Shown here: positions 8,166-17,378 of the stretch, piece after piece | Position numbering within the stretch: the first letter of the stretch is position 1 | Layout: every line of letters begins with the position of its first letter | NCBI RefSeq assembly: GCF_010993985.1 | Contig: NZ_WINH01000002.1 | Location: 34,090 to 98,089 of the forward strand | Reading direction: 5' to 3' | DNA length: 64,000 bases | From: Paraferrimonas sp. SM1919 | Lineage (GTDB): Bacteria > Pseudomonadota > Gammaproteobacteria > Enterobacterales > Shewanellaceae | Notes under the pieces: model-generated | Seen by the model: the letters and a program-made list of their open reading frames with translations, nothing else | Database searches by the model: none | What the model was told of the DNA's origin: nothing | Made by a program: the position numbers and the translations under genes

Positions 8166-9575
8166 ATGACAGTTAAGACTCGTTTTGCACCTAGCCCAAC
8201 CGGTTTCCTACACGTTGGTGGTGCCCGTACAGCTCTATATTCTTGGTTACATGCACGTCATGCAAAAGGTGAATTCGTATTACGAATTGAAGACACTGAC
8301 CTAGAACGCTCAACTCAAGAAGCGATTGATGCGATTATGGAAGGTATGGAATGGTTAGGTCTAACTTGGGATGAAGGCCCTTACTATCAGACTAAACGTT
8401 TTGATCGTTATAAAGAGTTAATTGCTAAGTTAGAAGACGAAGGCAAAGCCTATAAGTGTACTTGTTCCCGTGAGCGCTTAGATGCCCTTCGTGAAGAGCA
8501 GATGGCAAACGGTGAAAAACCTCAATACGATGGTAAATGTCGCGATCTTAATTTACAAGATATCGAAGGCGATTATGTAGTACGTTTTCGAAACCCAACG
8601 GAAGGTTCAGTAGTATTTGACGACTATGTTCGTGGTCGTATTGAATTCCAAAACACCGAGCTTGATGATCTTATTATCCTGCGTTCAGACGGTTCACCTA
8701 CTTATAACTTCTGTGTAGTAGTCGACGATTGGGATATGGGTATTACCCAGGTGGTTCGTGGTGAAGACCATGTCAACAATACGCCTCGCCAAATTAACAT
8801 CCTAAAAGCACTTGGCGCACCAGTACCAGAGTACGCTCACGTTGCGATGATTTTAGGTGACGACGGTGCCAAGCTTTCAAAGCGTCATGGTGCAGTAGGG
8901 GTTATGCAGTACCGTGATGATGGCTACTTACCAGAAGCACTACTTAACTACCTTGTGCGTTTAGGTTGGTCCCACGGCGATCAAGAGATCTTCTCTATTG
9001 AAGAAATGATTGAGCTATTTAAGTTAGGTGACATCAACAAAGCCGCTTCAGCATTTAATACTGAAAAGCTACTTTGGTTGAACCAACACTACATCAAAAA
9101 CTCTGACCCTAAATATGTGGCTAAGCACCTTGAGTGGCACATGCAGGATCAAAATATCGATACCACTAACGGCCCAGCCTTAGAAGATATCGTTGTGGCA
9201 CTATCAGAGCGTGCACAAACCCTAAAAGAATTAGCCGCTAGCAGCCGTTACTTCTATGAAGATTACCAAGAGTTTGATGCTGCTGCAGCTAAAAAGCACC
9301 TACGTCCAGTGGCAAAAGCACCACTTGAACTGGTACAAAGTAAACTTGCAGCCATCACGGATTGGACCGCTGAAAATATTCAAGCCGCTATTGCTGCAAC
9401 GGCAGAAGAACTTGAACTAGGCATGGGTAAGGTGGGTATGCCATTGCGTGTTGCAGCCACTGGTGCAGGCCAGTCACCATCGCTAGATGTGACCTTGCTC
9501 CACATTGGACAATCAAGAAGTGTAGAAAGGATCAACAAAGCGGTTAATTTTATAGCAGATAGAGAAAATTCTTAA
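8166..9575 (+). CDS. gltX: Glutamyl-tRNA synthetase
   Basis: This 469-residue class I aminoacyl-tRNA synthetase charges tRNA-Glu. It shows the HIGH-type signature in [16 protein letters not shown] (residues 10-25), the glutamate-recognition region [11 protein letters not shown], a four-residue CTCSRER zinc-type stretch, and the KMSKS-type loop KLSKRHG at about residue 236. The length is the E. coli length. It lies directly upstream of a tRNA cluster that includes two tRNA-Glu genes, so enzyme and substrate genes are neighbours. Confidence 0.98.
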   Translation: MTVKTRFAPSPTGFLHVGGARTALYSWLHARHAKGEFVLRIEDTDLERSTQEAIDAIMEGMEWLGLTWDEGPYYQTKRFDRYKELIAKLEDEGKAYKCTCSRERLDALREEQMANGEKPQYDGKCRDLNLQDIEGDYVVRFRNPTEGSVVFDDYVRGRIEFQNTELDDLIILRSDGSPTYNFCVVVDDWDMGITQVVRGEDHVNNTPRQINILKALGAPVPEYAHVAMILGDDGAKLSKRHGAVGVMQYRDDGYLPEALLNYLVRLGWSHGDQEIFSIEEMIELFKLGDINKAASAFNTEKLLWLNQHYIKNSDPKYVAKHLEWHMQDQNIDTTNGPALEDIVVALSERAQTLKELAASSRYFYEDYQEFDAAAAKKHLRPVAKAPLELVQSKLAAITDWTAENIQAAIAATAEELELGMGKVGMPLRVAATGAGQSPSLDVTLLHIGQSRSVERINKAVNFIADRENS

Positions 9576-9583
9576 AAAACGGG

Positions 9584-9612
9584 TTGACTCTTTGGGCACT
9601 GCCCCCTAGAAT
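9584..9612 (+). promoter_or_regulatory. Sigma-70 promoter of the Ala/Glu tRNA cluster
   Basis: TTGACT at 9584 and TAGAAT at 9607 are separated by 17 bases and followed by a GC-rich discriminator (GCGCTCCGC), typical for stable RNA. The first tRNA begins about 60 bases downstream. TTGACT recurs at 9643 without a matching -10. Confidence 0.8.
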
Positions 9613-9672
9613 GCGCTCCGCACTCAAGGACAACTTTTAAATAGGTTGACTTGAGTATGAAGGAACAGAAAG

Positions 9673-9748
9673 GGGGCTATAGCTCAGCTGGGAGAGCGCT
9701 TCGCTGGCAGCGAAGAGGTCCACGGTTCGATCCCGTGTAGCTCCACCA
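9673..9748 (+). tRNA. tRNA-Ala (anticodon GGC)
   Basis: A 76-base cloverleaf: acceptor GGGGCTA with TAGCTCC, D-arm AGCTCAGCTGGGAGAGC, anticodon loop CTGGCAG reading GGC, T-arm CGGTTCGATCC and encoded CCA. First gene of a symmetrical Ala-Glu-Glu-Ala cluster. Confidence 0.97.
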
Positions 9749-9771
9749 CTTTCTGTTTTTTTCGTCTTTGC

Positions 9772-9847
9772 GTCCCCTTCGTCTAGAGGCCTAGGACACC
9801 GCCCTTTCACGGCGGTAACAGGGGTTCGAATCCCCTAGGGGACGCCA
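9772..9847 (+). tRNA. tRNA-Glu (anticodon TTC)
   Basis: A 76-base tRNA practically identical to E. coli tRNA-Glu: GTCCCCTTCGTCTAGAGG start, anticodon loop CTTTCAC reading TTC, and encoded CCA. Its synthetase gene gltX is just upstream. Confidence 0.97.
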
Positions 9848-9897
9848 CTAATTCAACTCGTGATACCGAGTCTAAACAGTATCAACTTAGTCCATGG

Positions 9898-9973
9898 GTC
9901 CCCTTCGTCTAGAGGCCTAGGACACCGCCCTTTCACGGCGGTAACAGGGGTTCGAATCCCCTAGGGGACGCCA
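9898..9973 (+). tRNA. tRNA-Glu (anticodon TTC), second copy
   Basis: An exact repeat of the preceding tRNA-Glu (TTC anticodon, CCA encoded), separated from it by 50 bases. Confidence 0.97.
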
Positions 9974-9998
9974 CTACTAACTAAAATTATAAAGTTTT

Positions 9999-10074
9999 GG
10001 GGCTATAGCTCAGCTGGGAGAGCGCTTCGCTGGCAGCGAAGAGGTCCACGGTTCGATCCCGTGTAGCTCCACCA
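9999..10074 (+). tRNA. tRNA-Ala (anticodon GGC), second copy
   Basis: An exact repeat of the first tRNA-Ala of the cluster, with GGC anticodon and encoded CCA. It is followed ten bases later by a strong intrinsic terminator. Confidence 0.97.
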
Positions 10075-10083
10075 ATACTTCGG

Positions 10084-10116
10084 AAAAGCCGCTAACGTTT
10101 GTTAGCGGCTTTTTTC
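10084..10116 (+). terminator. Terminator of the Ala/Glu tRNA cluster
   Basis: GCCGCTAAC and GTTAGCGGC form a perfect 9-bp stem with a four-base loop, preceded by AAAA and followed by six T. Ends the tRNA transcript. Confidence 0.9.
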
Positions 10117-10256
10117 GTTTTATAGGATTTCATCCTATGATCTGATCTTTTTTCCATTCTGCTCTTTAGGTTTAACCGTTTTTAGCTGTTTTGTTCCTGT
10201 CACGTACTTGCAGGGCTGCCGGCAGCAGGTCAGGGGAAGCCAACAGCTTGTTACTT

Positions 10257-10543
10257 CAGGCATCCATGCCTTACGCCCTTCGGGTCTGCTAAAGCAGCTC
10301 AAAGTTGTTCCAGACAGCTTTGTCCCCGCACCCCCTGAGCCGCCCTTAACTTTGCTTAACCAGAATTTTCAATCGTCACTACGCTGACGGCGGATTATTC
10401 CAGGCATCCTGCCTTCCACCCTTCGGGCCAGCTAAAGCTGTTAAAATTTGTTCCAAACAAATGTTTCGCCTTCATTCGATACATCCTTGTACCTCACCCT
10501 ACGGGCAGCTTCGCTGTGCAAATAGGCTATCCATGCCTATTTG
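10257..10543. repeat. Diverged interspersed repeat copies in a gene-free stretch
   Basis: From 10117 to 10750 I see no gene. The stretch holds two clearly related copies of a 65-70 base element, 10257-10322 and 10401-10470. Both start CAGGCATCC, contain GCCTT...CCCTTCGGG, then GCTAAAGC and GTTCCA.ACA. A third, weaker relative (CCCTACGGGCAGCTTCGCTG at about 10495) ends in the inverted pair AATAGGC...GCCTATT. Many short complementary words suggest folded RNA or an old intergenic repeat family rather than coding sequence. Confidence 0.55.
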
Positions 10544-10750
10544 TCCATGGCTCAAACTAACCTTAAAAGTCATCCATGACTTTTACAGCTATTCCTCAAT
10601 CAAATTCTTCGCAAAGTGAAAGGGGAATTCTGAGTAGCAGGACGTAATTCGTATTTCTTTAACATCTATAGATAGCTTGTCTTCTACATTCTGAATTGTT
10701 AGTTTCAAGGGGATGGAGATCTTACTGGAATAGCTTGCAAGCTTAATACA

Positions 10751-11185
10751 ATGAAAAATACGACTTTATCTGAATATGTGAAGCGACGGAGTGGGGTGGC
10801 GCTAGGTGGTAAAGGCGCCTTGTCTGCCATGCTTAAGCGATCTATGGGGGCTGGTAATTTCGGGGGCTTTTGGCGGTTTTGGAACCCGGTGTGGAGTTAT
10901 TACCTGTCTAGGTTTGTTATGCGGCCGCTGGCGGTTGTGCTGCCAAATAGCTTAGCGATTCTGGTTACTTTTATGGTCAGTGGGGCATTGCACGATGTTG
11001 CGGTGTCTTTGATAAAATGGCAGCTAATTTTTGTTTGCACCCCTTGGTTTACACTGATGGGAATTACGGTGCTTTTAACCAGCAAGGTAAGCTACCTAAG
11101 CTATAACTTCCCTATAAGAGCCTGTATTAACTTTGGTTTTATTGCGTTGTGCTATTTTATTTCAGCCCAACTCCAGCGTATATAA
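10751..11185 (+). CDS. Short MBOAT-like membrane O-acyltransferase, possible fragment
   Basis: This 144-residue protein resembles the catalytic-His region of membrane-bound O-acyltransferases. GNFGGFWRFWNPVWSYYL is like the FWRRWH block, and TFMVSGALHDVAV carries the family His in an SG.LHD context. Three hydrophobic segments follow or surround it (residues about 60-80, 92-112 and 122-140). Full MBOAT proteins have 350-500 residues, so this is either a minimal stand-alone version or the surviving C-terminal part of one. The ATG at 10751 has no clear Shine-Dalgarno and the gene follows a repeat-rich gap, which favours decay or an incoming fragment. The acyl donor and target cannot be told. Confidence 0.6.
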   Translation: MKNTTLSEYVKRRSGVALGGKGALSAMLKRSMGAGNFGGFWRFWNPVWSYYLSRFVMRPLAVVLPNSLAILVTFMVSGALHDVAVSLIKWQLIFVCTPWFTLMGITVLLTSKVSYLSYNFPIRACINFGFIALCYFISAQLQRI

Positions 11186-11253
11186 ATAGACGGATTATCA
11201 GGAAAAAATAACAGTTATCTTGATGATCCGTAATCTGAAAGTGCCATACAGCC

Positions 11254-12333
11254 TTAAAACTTAACCTGTTCGCCTTCATTTAAAATATACAAAGGTACAT
11301 TTGGGTACATGGTTTTGGTATGCATTAATCTAAACAACGCAGAATGACTGCTGTGATCGCCCATTTTCCAACTGTTGTTACCATAGCCAAAGGGGATCAT
11401 GACTTTACAGTTAAGTTCGGTAGCCGCTTGCAGCGAATCCTCTGGTGTTAAGTGCACATAGCGGTACCATTTAGAATATTGCTCGTGGTGATAAGAAGCG
11501 ATAGGGATTAAACAGATATCCATATCGCCATAGCGTTTATGGATGTTTTTAAAATGCGGCGAGTAGCCAGTATCACCGGCAAAGAATAATTTTTTGCCTT
11601 GCTGCTCTATGATCCAGCCTCCCCATAGCACCTTATTATGATCCTCATATAGGTAGGGCACTTCAATCCGTGAGTTAAAGTGATGGGCGGGCACAAAATG
11701 TATCTTGGTATCTGCAATCTGATAATGACTGTACCAGCTCATATCAAAAATTTGGTAGCCACCATTATCAAAATGCTCGCTGGTGCCCATAGGCACAAAG
11801 TAGCGGGCTTGGTTGCCAATGTCGTTGATATCCCCCTTGTGAAAGTGGTCGTAATGCAGGTGGGAATACATTACGCCATCTAAAGCATCTATCTCAGCTT
11901 GGCTGGGCCAATTGCCAGGCTGACGGTTAAAGCCCTCGGTGAGTTTGAATGCCCAGTTTACTGGCCAATCAAACTGTTCTTTTACCGGATCAAATAAGAA
12001 ACTCTGTTGACCCGCTTTAATATAAAAGCTGGCGTGGCCTAACCAACGCACACTAAAGGGAGTATCAAGCTGCGGCATTGTCTGCTGAGCCACAAACCGA
12101 CAATTTTCTTGCTTAGCACGGCATTTAATTGCTGGCGTGTTTGGATAGCAGTTGTCAGTGCAGTTTTTGGGGTATTGTTGGTCACCTGAGAATAAGTTTT
12201 TATAGCGTTGCTTATCATCAGTTTTAGGTGACGCTGGCAGTACTTTAGAATTAATCACAGTGACTTGATTGCTACTGCAGGCACTTAGCATTACGCACAG
12301 CAGTAGAATAATAATACGCATAGGTTTGTCCAT
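11254..12333 (-). CDS. Metallo-beta-lactamase-fold lipoprotein (NAPE-PLD/UlaG-like)
   Basis: This 359-residue hydrolase has a lipoprotein signal (IIILLLCVMLSACSS, lipobox LSAC). The metallo-beta-lactamase fold is clear: VRWLGHASFYIK at the start, metal motif SHLHYDHFH (HxHxDH), a further His in FVPAHHFNSR, the Asp in FFAGDTGYSP, and a late His block VHLTPEDSLQAA. This layout resembles the NAPE-phospholipase D and UlaG branch rather than beta-lactamases. The substrate is unknown; a phosphodiester or lactone is plausible. The start could also be the second Met, four codons later. It is convergent with the MBOAT-like gene and divergent from the MATE gene. Confidence 0.82.
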   Translation of the reverse strand: MDKPMRIIILLLCVMLSACSSNQVTVINSKVLPASPKTDDKQRYKNLFSGDQQYPKNCTDNCYPNTPAIKCRAKQENCRFVAQQTMPQLDTPFSVRWLGHASFYIKAGQQSFLFDPVKEQFDWPVNWAFKLTEGFNRQPGNWPSQAEIDALDGVMYSHLHYDHFHKGDINDIGNQARYFVPMGTSEHFDNGGYQIFDMSWYSHYQIADTKIHFVPAHHFNSRIEVPYLYEDHNKVLWGGWIIEQQGKKLFFAGDTGYSPHFKNIHKRYGDMDICLIPIASYHHEQYSKWYRYVHLTPEDSLQAATELNCKVMIPFGYGNNSWKMGDHSSHSALFRLMHTKTMYPNVPLYILNEGEQVKF

Positions 12334-12446
12334 AAACTTTTATAGCTTCAGTATAAATAAATCTTTATAAGAATTATATGTCCTTGGTTAGTTTAGGATC
12401 TTTAAGCTTATGCTAAAATCGCTTTTTTGTTTGCTGAGCAGTAATC

Positions 12447-13778
12447 ATGGCCGATCCCTTAAAAGGTTCCATCTTTTCTATTTTCATACGTTATGCCTTG
12501 CCCTCTGCGTTGGGTATGTTGGCGGTATCCTCTTCTGCGATTGTTGATGGCATTTTTGTCGGCAATTACATAGGTTCTGATGCCTTAGCGGCGGCGAATT
12601 TTTCCATGCCAGTGTTTACCTTTATTTTCGGCCTTAGCTTGATGATTTCAGTTGGCGGCTCGGTGATTGCGGGCAAACAAATTGGCGAGGGCAATCCTAA
12701 GGCGGCCACCCAAACCTTTATGGCGATTGTGGTTTCAACCCTAATGCTGACTTTGGGATTAGGCACCCTAAGCCTGATCTTTATGGATGGCTTGGTGACT
12801 ATGCTGGGTGCTAAGGATAACAGCGCTGATTTACTTGGCCAATATTTAGATATTGTACTGTTGTTTAGCCCTGTTATTGGGCTTTCCACCGTGTTGATGT
12901 ACTTCGTGCGGGTAGATAATAATCCCAATTTAATGGGGCTGGCCACGGTAGCCAGTGCCTTTACCAATATTGGCTTAGATTATGTGTTGATAGTGCTGTT
13001 AGAGCAGGGCATGTTTGGTGCGGCATTGGCAACCGGTATTAGCCAAGTAATAGCATTGCTAATCCTATTGGTGCACTTTAATCGTAAGCAAAGGGTGTTA
13101 GCGTTTGTGCGCCCTGTTAAGGTGTGGCACACCTTAAAAGCGTCTTGCTTTAATGGCGTGTCTGAATTCGGCAATGAAGTCTCGGCTGGTATTACCGCAT
13201 TAATTTTTAACTGGGTACTGATGACTCGTATTGGCGTGGATGGCGTTGCGGCCTATGCGGTGATTAACTATTTATGTTTCATTGGTATTGTGCTGAGCTT
13301 TGGGATTAGTGACTCACTGCAGCCGATTATTTCTAAAAACTATGGCGCAGGCTATGCCGATAGGGTCACCAGCTTTATTAAGGTCGCTTGTATTAGTGCA
13401 TTTAGCATTGGTTTAGGGGTGAGCGTGGCGTTAACCTTCTTCCCGCAGACGTTAATTGAATTGTTTTTAGATGAGGCCAGTGCCCAGTCAATCAGTATTG
13501 CTAATCAGTTTGCAGGGTATATTTGGCCGGCATTTTTGTTTAATGGCATCAATATTGTGTTGTCAGGCTATTTAACGGCGATGCACCAGCCCATTCCTTC
13601 AGCCGCTATTTCATTGCTTCGTAGCTTTATTTTACCGGCCAGTTTGTTGATTACCTTGCCATTATTGTTCGGCAACACGGGCATTTTTATGGTGCTAGCC
13701 ATCACCGAGTTGTTAACCTTTGTCGTCGCGATTTGGTTGACCTTAAAGTTTTCACCAAGCAAGATTATGCAGAAATAA
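12447..13778 (+). CDS. MATE family efflux transporter
   Basis: This 443-residue inner-membrane protein has about 12 hydrophobic segments and the two-fold repeat of MATE exporters. The first half starts IRYALPSALGMLAVSSSAIVDGIFVGNYIG, here seen as LPSALGMLA and VDGIFVGNYIG; the second half starts with CFNGVSEFGNEVSAG. The DGIFVG and NxxP-like helix patterns fit the MepA/DinF-like branch of Na+- or H+-coupled multidrug exporters. The substrate is not predictable. A bidirectional terminator follows immediately. Confidence 0.88.
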   Translation: MADPLKGSIFSIFIRYALPSALGMLAVSSSAIVDGIFVGNYIGSDALAAANFSMPVFTFIFGLSLMISVGGSVIAGKQIGEGNPKAATQTFMAIVVSTLMLTLGLGTLSLIFMDGLVTMLGAKDNSADLLGQYLDIVLLFSPVIGLSTVLMYFVRVDNNPNLMGLATVASAFTNIGLDYVLIVLLEQGMFGAALATGISQVIALLILLVHFNRKQRVLAFVRPVKVWHTLKASCFNGVSEFGNEVSAGITALIFNWVLMTRIGVDGVAAYAVINYLCFIGIVLSFGISDSLQPIISKNYGAGYADRVTSFIKVACISAFSIGLGVSVALTFFPQTLIELFLDEASAQSISIANQFAGYIWPAFLFNGINIVLSGYLTAMHQPIPSAAISLLRSFILPASLLITLPLLFGNTGIFMVLAITELLTFVVAIWLTLKFSPSKIMQK

Positions 13779-13781
13779 AAA

Positions 13782-13809
13782 ACGGCCAGTCGATTGACTG
13801 GCCGTTTTT
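13782..13809. terminator. Bidirectional intrinsic terminator
   Basis: ACGGCCAGTC and GACTGGCCGT form a perfect 10-bp stem with loop GATT, flanked by A-rich and T-rich tracts. It separates two convergent genes and can serve both. Confidence 0.92.
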
Positions 13810-13843
13810 GTTTTAGATAATGTTAGTGCTTGTTAAATAAGGG

Positions 13844-14947
13844 CTACTTAACCTGAATCAGTTTACCGCTGTCGGTCACAAAGATAAGGTTATTGCTACT
13901 ATCGACTAAGACATCACGCAGACGATCGTCCAGCTCTTTTAGGGCGATTTGTTGATGGTAATTGCCGTCGCTAGAAATCACCCGTAATTGTTTAAATTTC
14001 AGTGTAGTAGTGAGCAGTGATTGACTCCAAGGGCTGTCATCCTTGGCGCTATAGTGGGCCAGTGACGATGGCGCAATGGATGGTGTCCAGTTTATCTTAG
14101 GGTCAATCATACCCGGCAAACTGGTGTCATCGGTAATGGTGGTGAAGTTATAATTCACCCCATAGGTCGCTTTTGGCCAACCATAGTTGTTACCCGCTTC
14201 AATAATGTTTAGTTCATCGCCACCCCTTGGGCCATGCTCATTGGCATAAAGGGTATTGGTTTGTTTATCAAAGATTAAGCCTTGAGGGTTGCGATGCCCA
14301 TAGCTGTAAATAGCATCACTAAATGGTGTCTTGCCAATAAAAGGGTTGTCTTTAGGGATGCTACCGTCGCTCTTAATGCGGATGATTTTTCCTAAATGAC
14401 TATCAAGTTGTTGGGCATCTTCCATATGGAGATAAGCATCGCCTACTGGCATCACTAGGGTGTCGTTATTTAAAAACTCAATGCGACCGCCATAATGGTA
14501 GCTGCCTTTTTTAAGGGGCATGGCCTTAAACAGTTTTTCAACGTTAATCAGTGCGGTTTGCTGTTTATTTAGCTGGGCTCGAATAAGTTGGGTGCCATTG
14601 TTGTCTTGATTGCCCGCAGCAAAGCTAAAATATAGCCAGCCATTGTCCGCGTAATTGGGATCTAAGCTGACATCAAGCAGACCACCTTGCCCCTGATCAA
14701 AGACGCTTACAGGGAAAACGATAGGTGCGGATAATTTACCATCATTAAATAGTCTGATTTGGCCGCTTCTTTCAGTAATGATGTATTGTTCAGGGCTCAG
14801 TTCGGCTACGGCCCAGGGTCTATCAAGATCAGTGGCTAGAGTAATGACTTGGTATTTACTCGTAGCAATTTGTGGTAACTCGGTTCCGGCTTGGCTAGCA
14901 CAGCCAGAAATAATTGCTGATGCGGCGAATACTTTGAAGTATTTCAT
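13844..14947 (-). CDS. PQQ-dependent aldose sugar dehydrogenase-like lipoprotein
   Basis: This 367-residue protein is a six-bladed beta-propeller of the soluble glucose dehydrogenase (GDH-B/YliI) family, which oxidises aldoses with PQQ. A short lipoprotein signal (AASAIISGCAS) targets it to a periplasmic membrane face. Family blocks: RPWAVAELS, GGLLDVSLDPNY, HYGGRIEF, YGHRNPQGLIFD, and the calcium/PQQ-site region NEHGPRGGDELN followed by NYGWPKATYGVNY. The length matches E. coli YliI (371). No PQQ synthesis gene is in the window, so use of the cofactor is unproven. Confidence 0.87.
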   Translation of the reverse strand: MKYFKVFAASAIISGCASQAGTELPQIATSKYQVITLATDLDRPWAVAELSPEQYIITERSGQIRLFNDGKLSAPIVFPVSVFDQGQGGLLDVSLDPNYADNGWLYFSFAAGNQDNNGTQLIRAQLNKQQTALINVEKLFKAMPLKKGSYHYGGRIEFLNNDTLVMPVGDAYLHMEDAQQLDSHLGKIIRIKSDGSIPKDNPFIGKTPFSDAIYSYGHRNPQGLIFDKQTNTLYANEHGPRGGDELNIIEAGNNYGWPKATYGVNYNFTTITDDTSLPGMIDPKINWTPSIAPSSLAHYSAKDDSPWSQSLLTTTLKFKQLRVISSDGNYHQQIALKELDDRLRDVLVDSSNNLIFVTDSGKLIQVK

Positions 14948-15058
14948 AATTTAGTTCCATTAAAAAATAGCTGATTTAAACTTGATACTAAGATAATACA
15001 AAACTCTATAATTTAATTTGTTAAAATTAAAAATTATTTTTTATCGCGAATATATTCA

Positions 15059-15562
15059 ATGACAAACGAGCCTAATAATCACCAATATTGGATGCAATAT
15101 GCCATCGAAGAGGCTGCCAAGGCAGAAGCTTTAGGGGAGGTTCCGGTTGGTGCTGTATTAGTAAAAGATAATCAAATTATTGCTTCAGCTCATAACTTAT
15201 CGATTGCTGCCCATGATGCTTGTGGGCATGCTGAAATTCGTTGCATACAAAGTGCTGGTGAAAAAATTCAGAATTACCGTATAGGGGGCACCTTGTATGT
15301 GACCTTAGAGCCATGCCCAATGTGTGCTGGAGCACTGGTTCATGCAAGAGTTGAAAAGGTGGTTTTTGGCGCTAAAGATTTGAAAACAGGTGCTGCCGGT
15401 TCGGTGATGAATCTATTACAACATCCTAATTTGAATCATCAATTAGCGGTCGAGCAGGGGGTGCTCGCGGATGAATGCGCCGAGCAGATCAGCAATTTTT
15501 TTAAGCGCCGCCGTGCCGAAAAGAAGGCATTAAAGTTGGCGCAAAAAGCCAATCAGCAATAA
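15059..15562 (+). CDS. tadA: tRNA-specific adenosine deaminase TadA
   Basis: TadA converts adenosine 34 of tRNA-Arg to inosine. This 167-residue protein has the zinc and catalytic signature of the cytidine-deaminase fold: H58-A-E60 (proton shuttle Glu) and PCPMCAG with C86 and C89. VPVGAVLVKDN and the A-loop block GAAGSVMNLL are also typical. The C-terminus ends in a basic RRRAEKKALKLAQKA helix. No strong Shine-Dalgarno precedes the ATG. It is adjacent to mltF and purL, as in related genomes. Confidence 0.96.
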   Translation: MTNEPNNHQYWMQYAIEEAAKAEALGEVPVGAVLVKDNQIIASAHNLSIAAHDACGHAEIRCIQSAGEKIQNYRIGGTLYVTLEPCPMCAGALVHARVEKVVFGAKDLKTGAAGSVMNLLQHPNLNHQLAVEQGVLADECAEQISNFFKRRRAEKKALKLAQKANQQ

Positions 15563-15714
15563 CGACTAAAGCTCACTATGGGCAATGCCTATGTGCTGGA
15601 ATTGTCTGAACATTTTTTGTCTGTGCAGAACTCTTTTGTGGGTGACTTTTCGGTGTGTGCGTCTTCGGCTCATCGCTTGTTGCCTTAATGTTCTTCTTTT
15701 CATTTTTGATTTCC

Positions 15715-17100
15715 TTATTCAGGGCTAAGTACAACAGTTTTAGGTGACATAATTATTACATTATCAGAAGCATACAAGTCTTTTAAAGGTTCATCTGTTA
15801 ACAAGCTAAGGGTATCGTAATAGCGGCGTATGTTTTCTACATAATGAACAGCCTCTTTACCTCTAGCAAAACCATGACGTGTATAGTCATAATATCCAGG
15901 TTGATGAAGCAGTGGCAAGACCGTTTTTACGTCTTTCCAAGCACTGGGATCTAAGCCTTTAGATTGCGCAATTTTACGGGCGTCTTCCACATGGCCATAA
16001 CCAATATTATAAGAGGCAAGCGCAAACCAGAGCCTTTCATGGGATGGGATAGATTTAGGCAAATTAGCAACGAGGTGATTGATGTATTGAGCGCCACCTC
16101 GAATCGATTGCTCCGCATCAAGGCGGTTGTCAACGCCGAGTTGTTTTGCCGTTGGGCGGGTTAGCATCATCATACCACGCACACCCGTATATGAGCGTGC
16201 TTTGGGGTTCCAATGGGATTCTTGATAGCTGATCGCCGCCAACATTTTCCAGTCAATATTAGCGGAATATTTTTTAAACCATGGTTGATATTTAGCTAAT
16301 TTAGTATTTGCAGCACGAATAAATGCTCGAGTATCAACGTAATCAAAGCTACTGGTATGGCCAAAATATTTTTCTTGTAGATGCTCCATTTGACCAGTTT
16401 GGTGCGCGTGATTAAAAAAGTCCAGTAGGTGACTCAACAGATTTGGATCACTATTGTCAGCTAGCATCCAACCAATACTTTGTTGTTTTTTAAGCGTAAA
16501 TGCTGCTCTTAATGTGGGTAAATATCTTTGCATTAGCGCAAGGTTAGCGCTGTCGGTTATGGTATAGCTAATTTCGCCCTTTGCCACTTTCACTAATAAT
16601 GCTGCCGGGGTTGAATTGACCGTATTCCAAGTTACCTTTTGAGTTTGTGAGCTAAGAAGTTCTCCATAGAAAGACGATTTCGCTATGGTTAATTTATCAT
16701 CAAGCTGATTTAGGTTGGCAGGCTTTTTAAATTGACGATTGTAAACCACAACATGGTCACTTTGGTACAAAGTTGGACCAGAAATTAAATTCGGGGTGTT
16801 AGCCAAGCTTTTTGGTATATTTGCAGCAATGATATCTACACTGCCATTGCGAGCGGCCGTTAATAGCGAATCGGTGTTAGGAAATGTAATAAACTCTATG
16901 TGCTGATCAAGAAAGTTGGCAAATTGGGTTGCTAACTCATAATCAAAGCCAATAATACGGTTTTCTGATGGATAATAAGAACTTGGGCTAATCAGAGTGC
17001 CAATTTTGAGAGTGCTAGCTTTAGAAGGCTCGGCAGGGCTAATACTGATAAGTAAGGTGCTAAAAAAATACAAGGTGACTGCATATATTGAGCTTTTCAA
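15715..17100 (-). CDS. mltF: Membrane-bound lytic transglycosylase F
   Basis: This 461-residue murein hydrolase has a signal peptide, an N-terminal family 3 solute-binding-like domain (LKIGTLISPSSYYP through about residue 250) and a C-terminal SLT lytic transglycosylase domain. The catalytic Glu lies in SYQESHWNPKA at about residue 293, followed by GVRGMMMLTRPTAKQLGV and later ASYNIGYGHV. It cleaves peptidoglycan to 1,6-anhydromuropeptides in the periplasm. It is somewhat shorter than E. coli MltF (518). It is divergent from purL, the conserved arrangement. Confidence 0.93.
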   Translation of the reverse strand: MKSSIYAVTLYFFSTLLISISPAEPSKASTLKIGTLISPSSYYPSENRIIGFDYELATQFANFLDQHIEFITFPNTDSLLTAARNGSVDIIAANIPKSLANTPNLISGPTLYQSDHVVVYNRQFKKPANLNQLDDKLTIAKSSFYGELLSSQTQKVTWNTVNSTPAALLVKVAKGEISYTITDSANLALMQRYLPTLRAAFTLKKQQSIGWMLADNSDPNLLSHLLDFFNHAHQTGQMEHLQEKYFGHTSSFDYVDTRAFIRAANTKLAKYQPWFKKYSANIDWKMLAAISYQESHWNPKARSYTGVRGMMMLTRPTAKQLGVDNRLDAEQSIRGGAQYINHLVANLPKSIPSHERLWFALASYNIGYGHVEDARKIAQSKGLDPSAWKDVKTVLPLLHQPGYYDYTRHGFARGKEAVHYVENIRRYYDTLSLLTDEPLKDLYASDNVIIMSPKTVVLSPE

Positions 17101-17378
17101 GTGTCCACCTTATACATTAAGAAATAAATATGCTTAAAGTATAGACACTATTAAAAATATTACCGTGCAATAGATCACAGCTTAAAAAATAGCCAGATTG
17201 AAAAATATTCACCTTAACAAGAAACTGCTTTGATATTAATGCTCTTTTAAATCAGTTGGTTAATGATAATTTGGGAAAACCTACTGATTAAGGTGTAGGT
17301 GAAGTTCATTTCAATTAAAACTATAATATGCGCGAATTCTACAACCCGTGACACTATTAATATAAAAGGCTACTCAAC

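Noticed and set aside
13844..14947. Possible link of the sugar dehydrogenase with PQQ synthesis genes.
   Set aside because: No pqq genes were found in the window; the gene stands alone after a bidirectional terminator.
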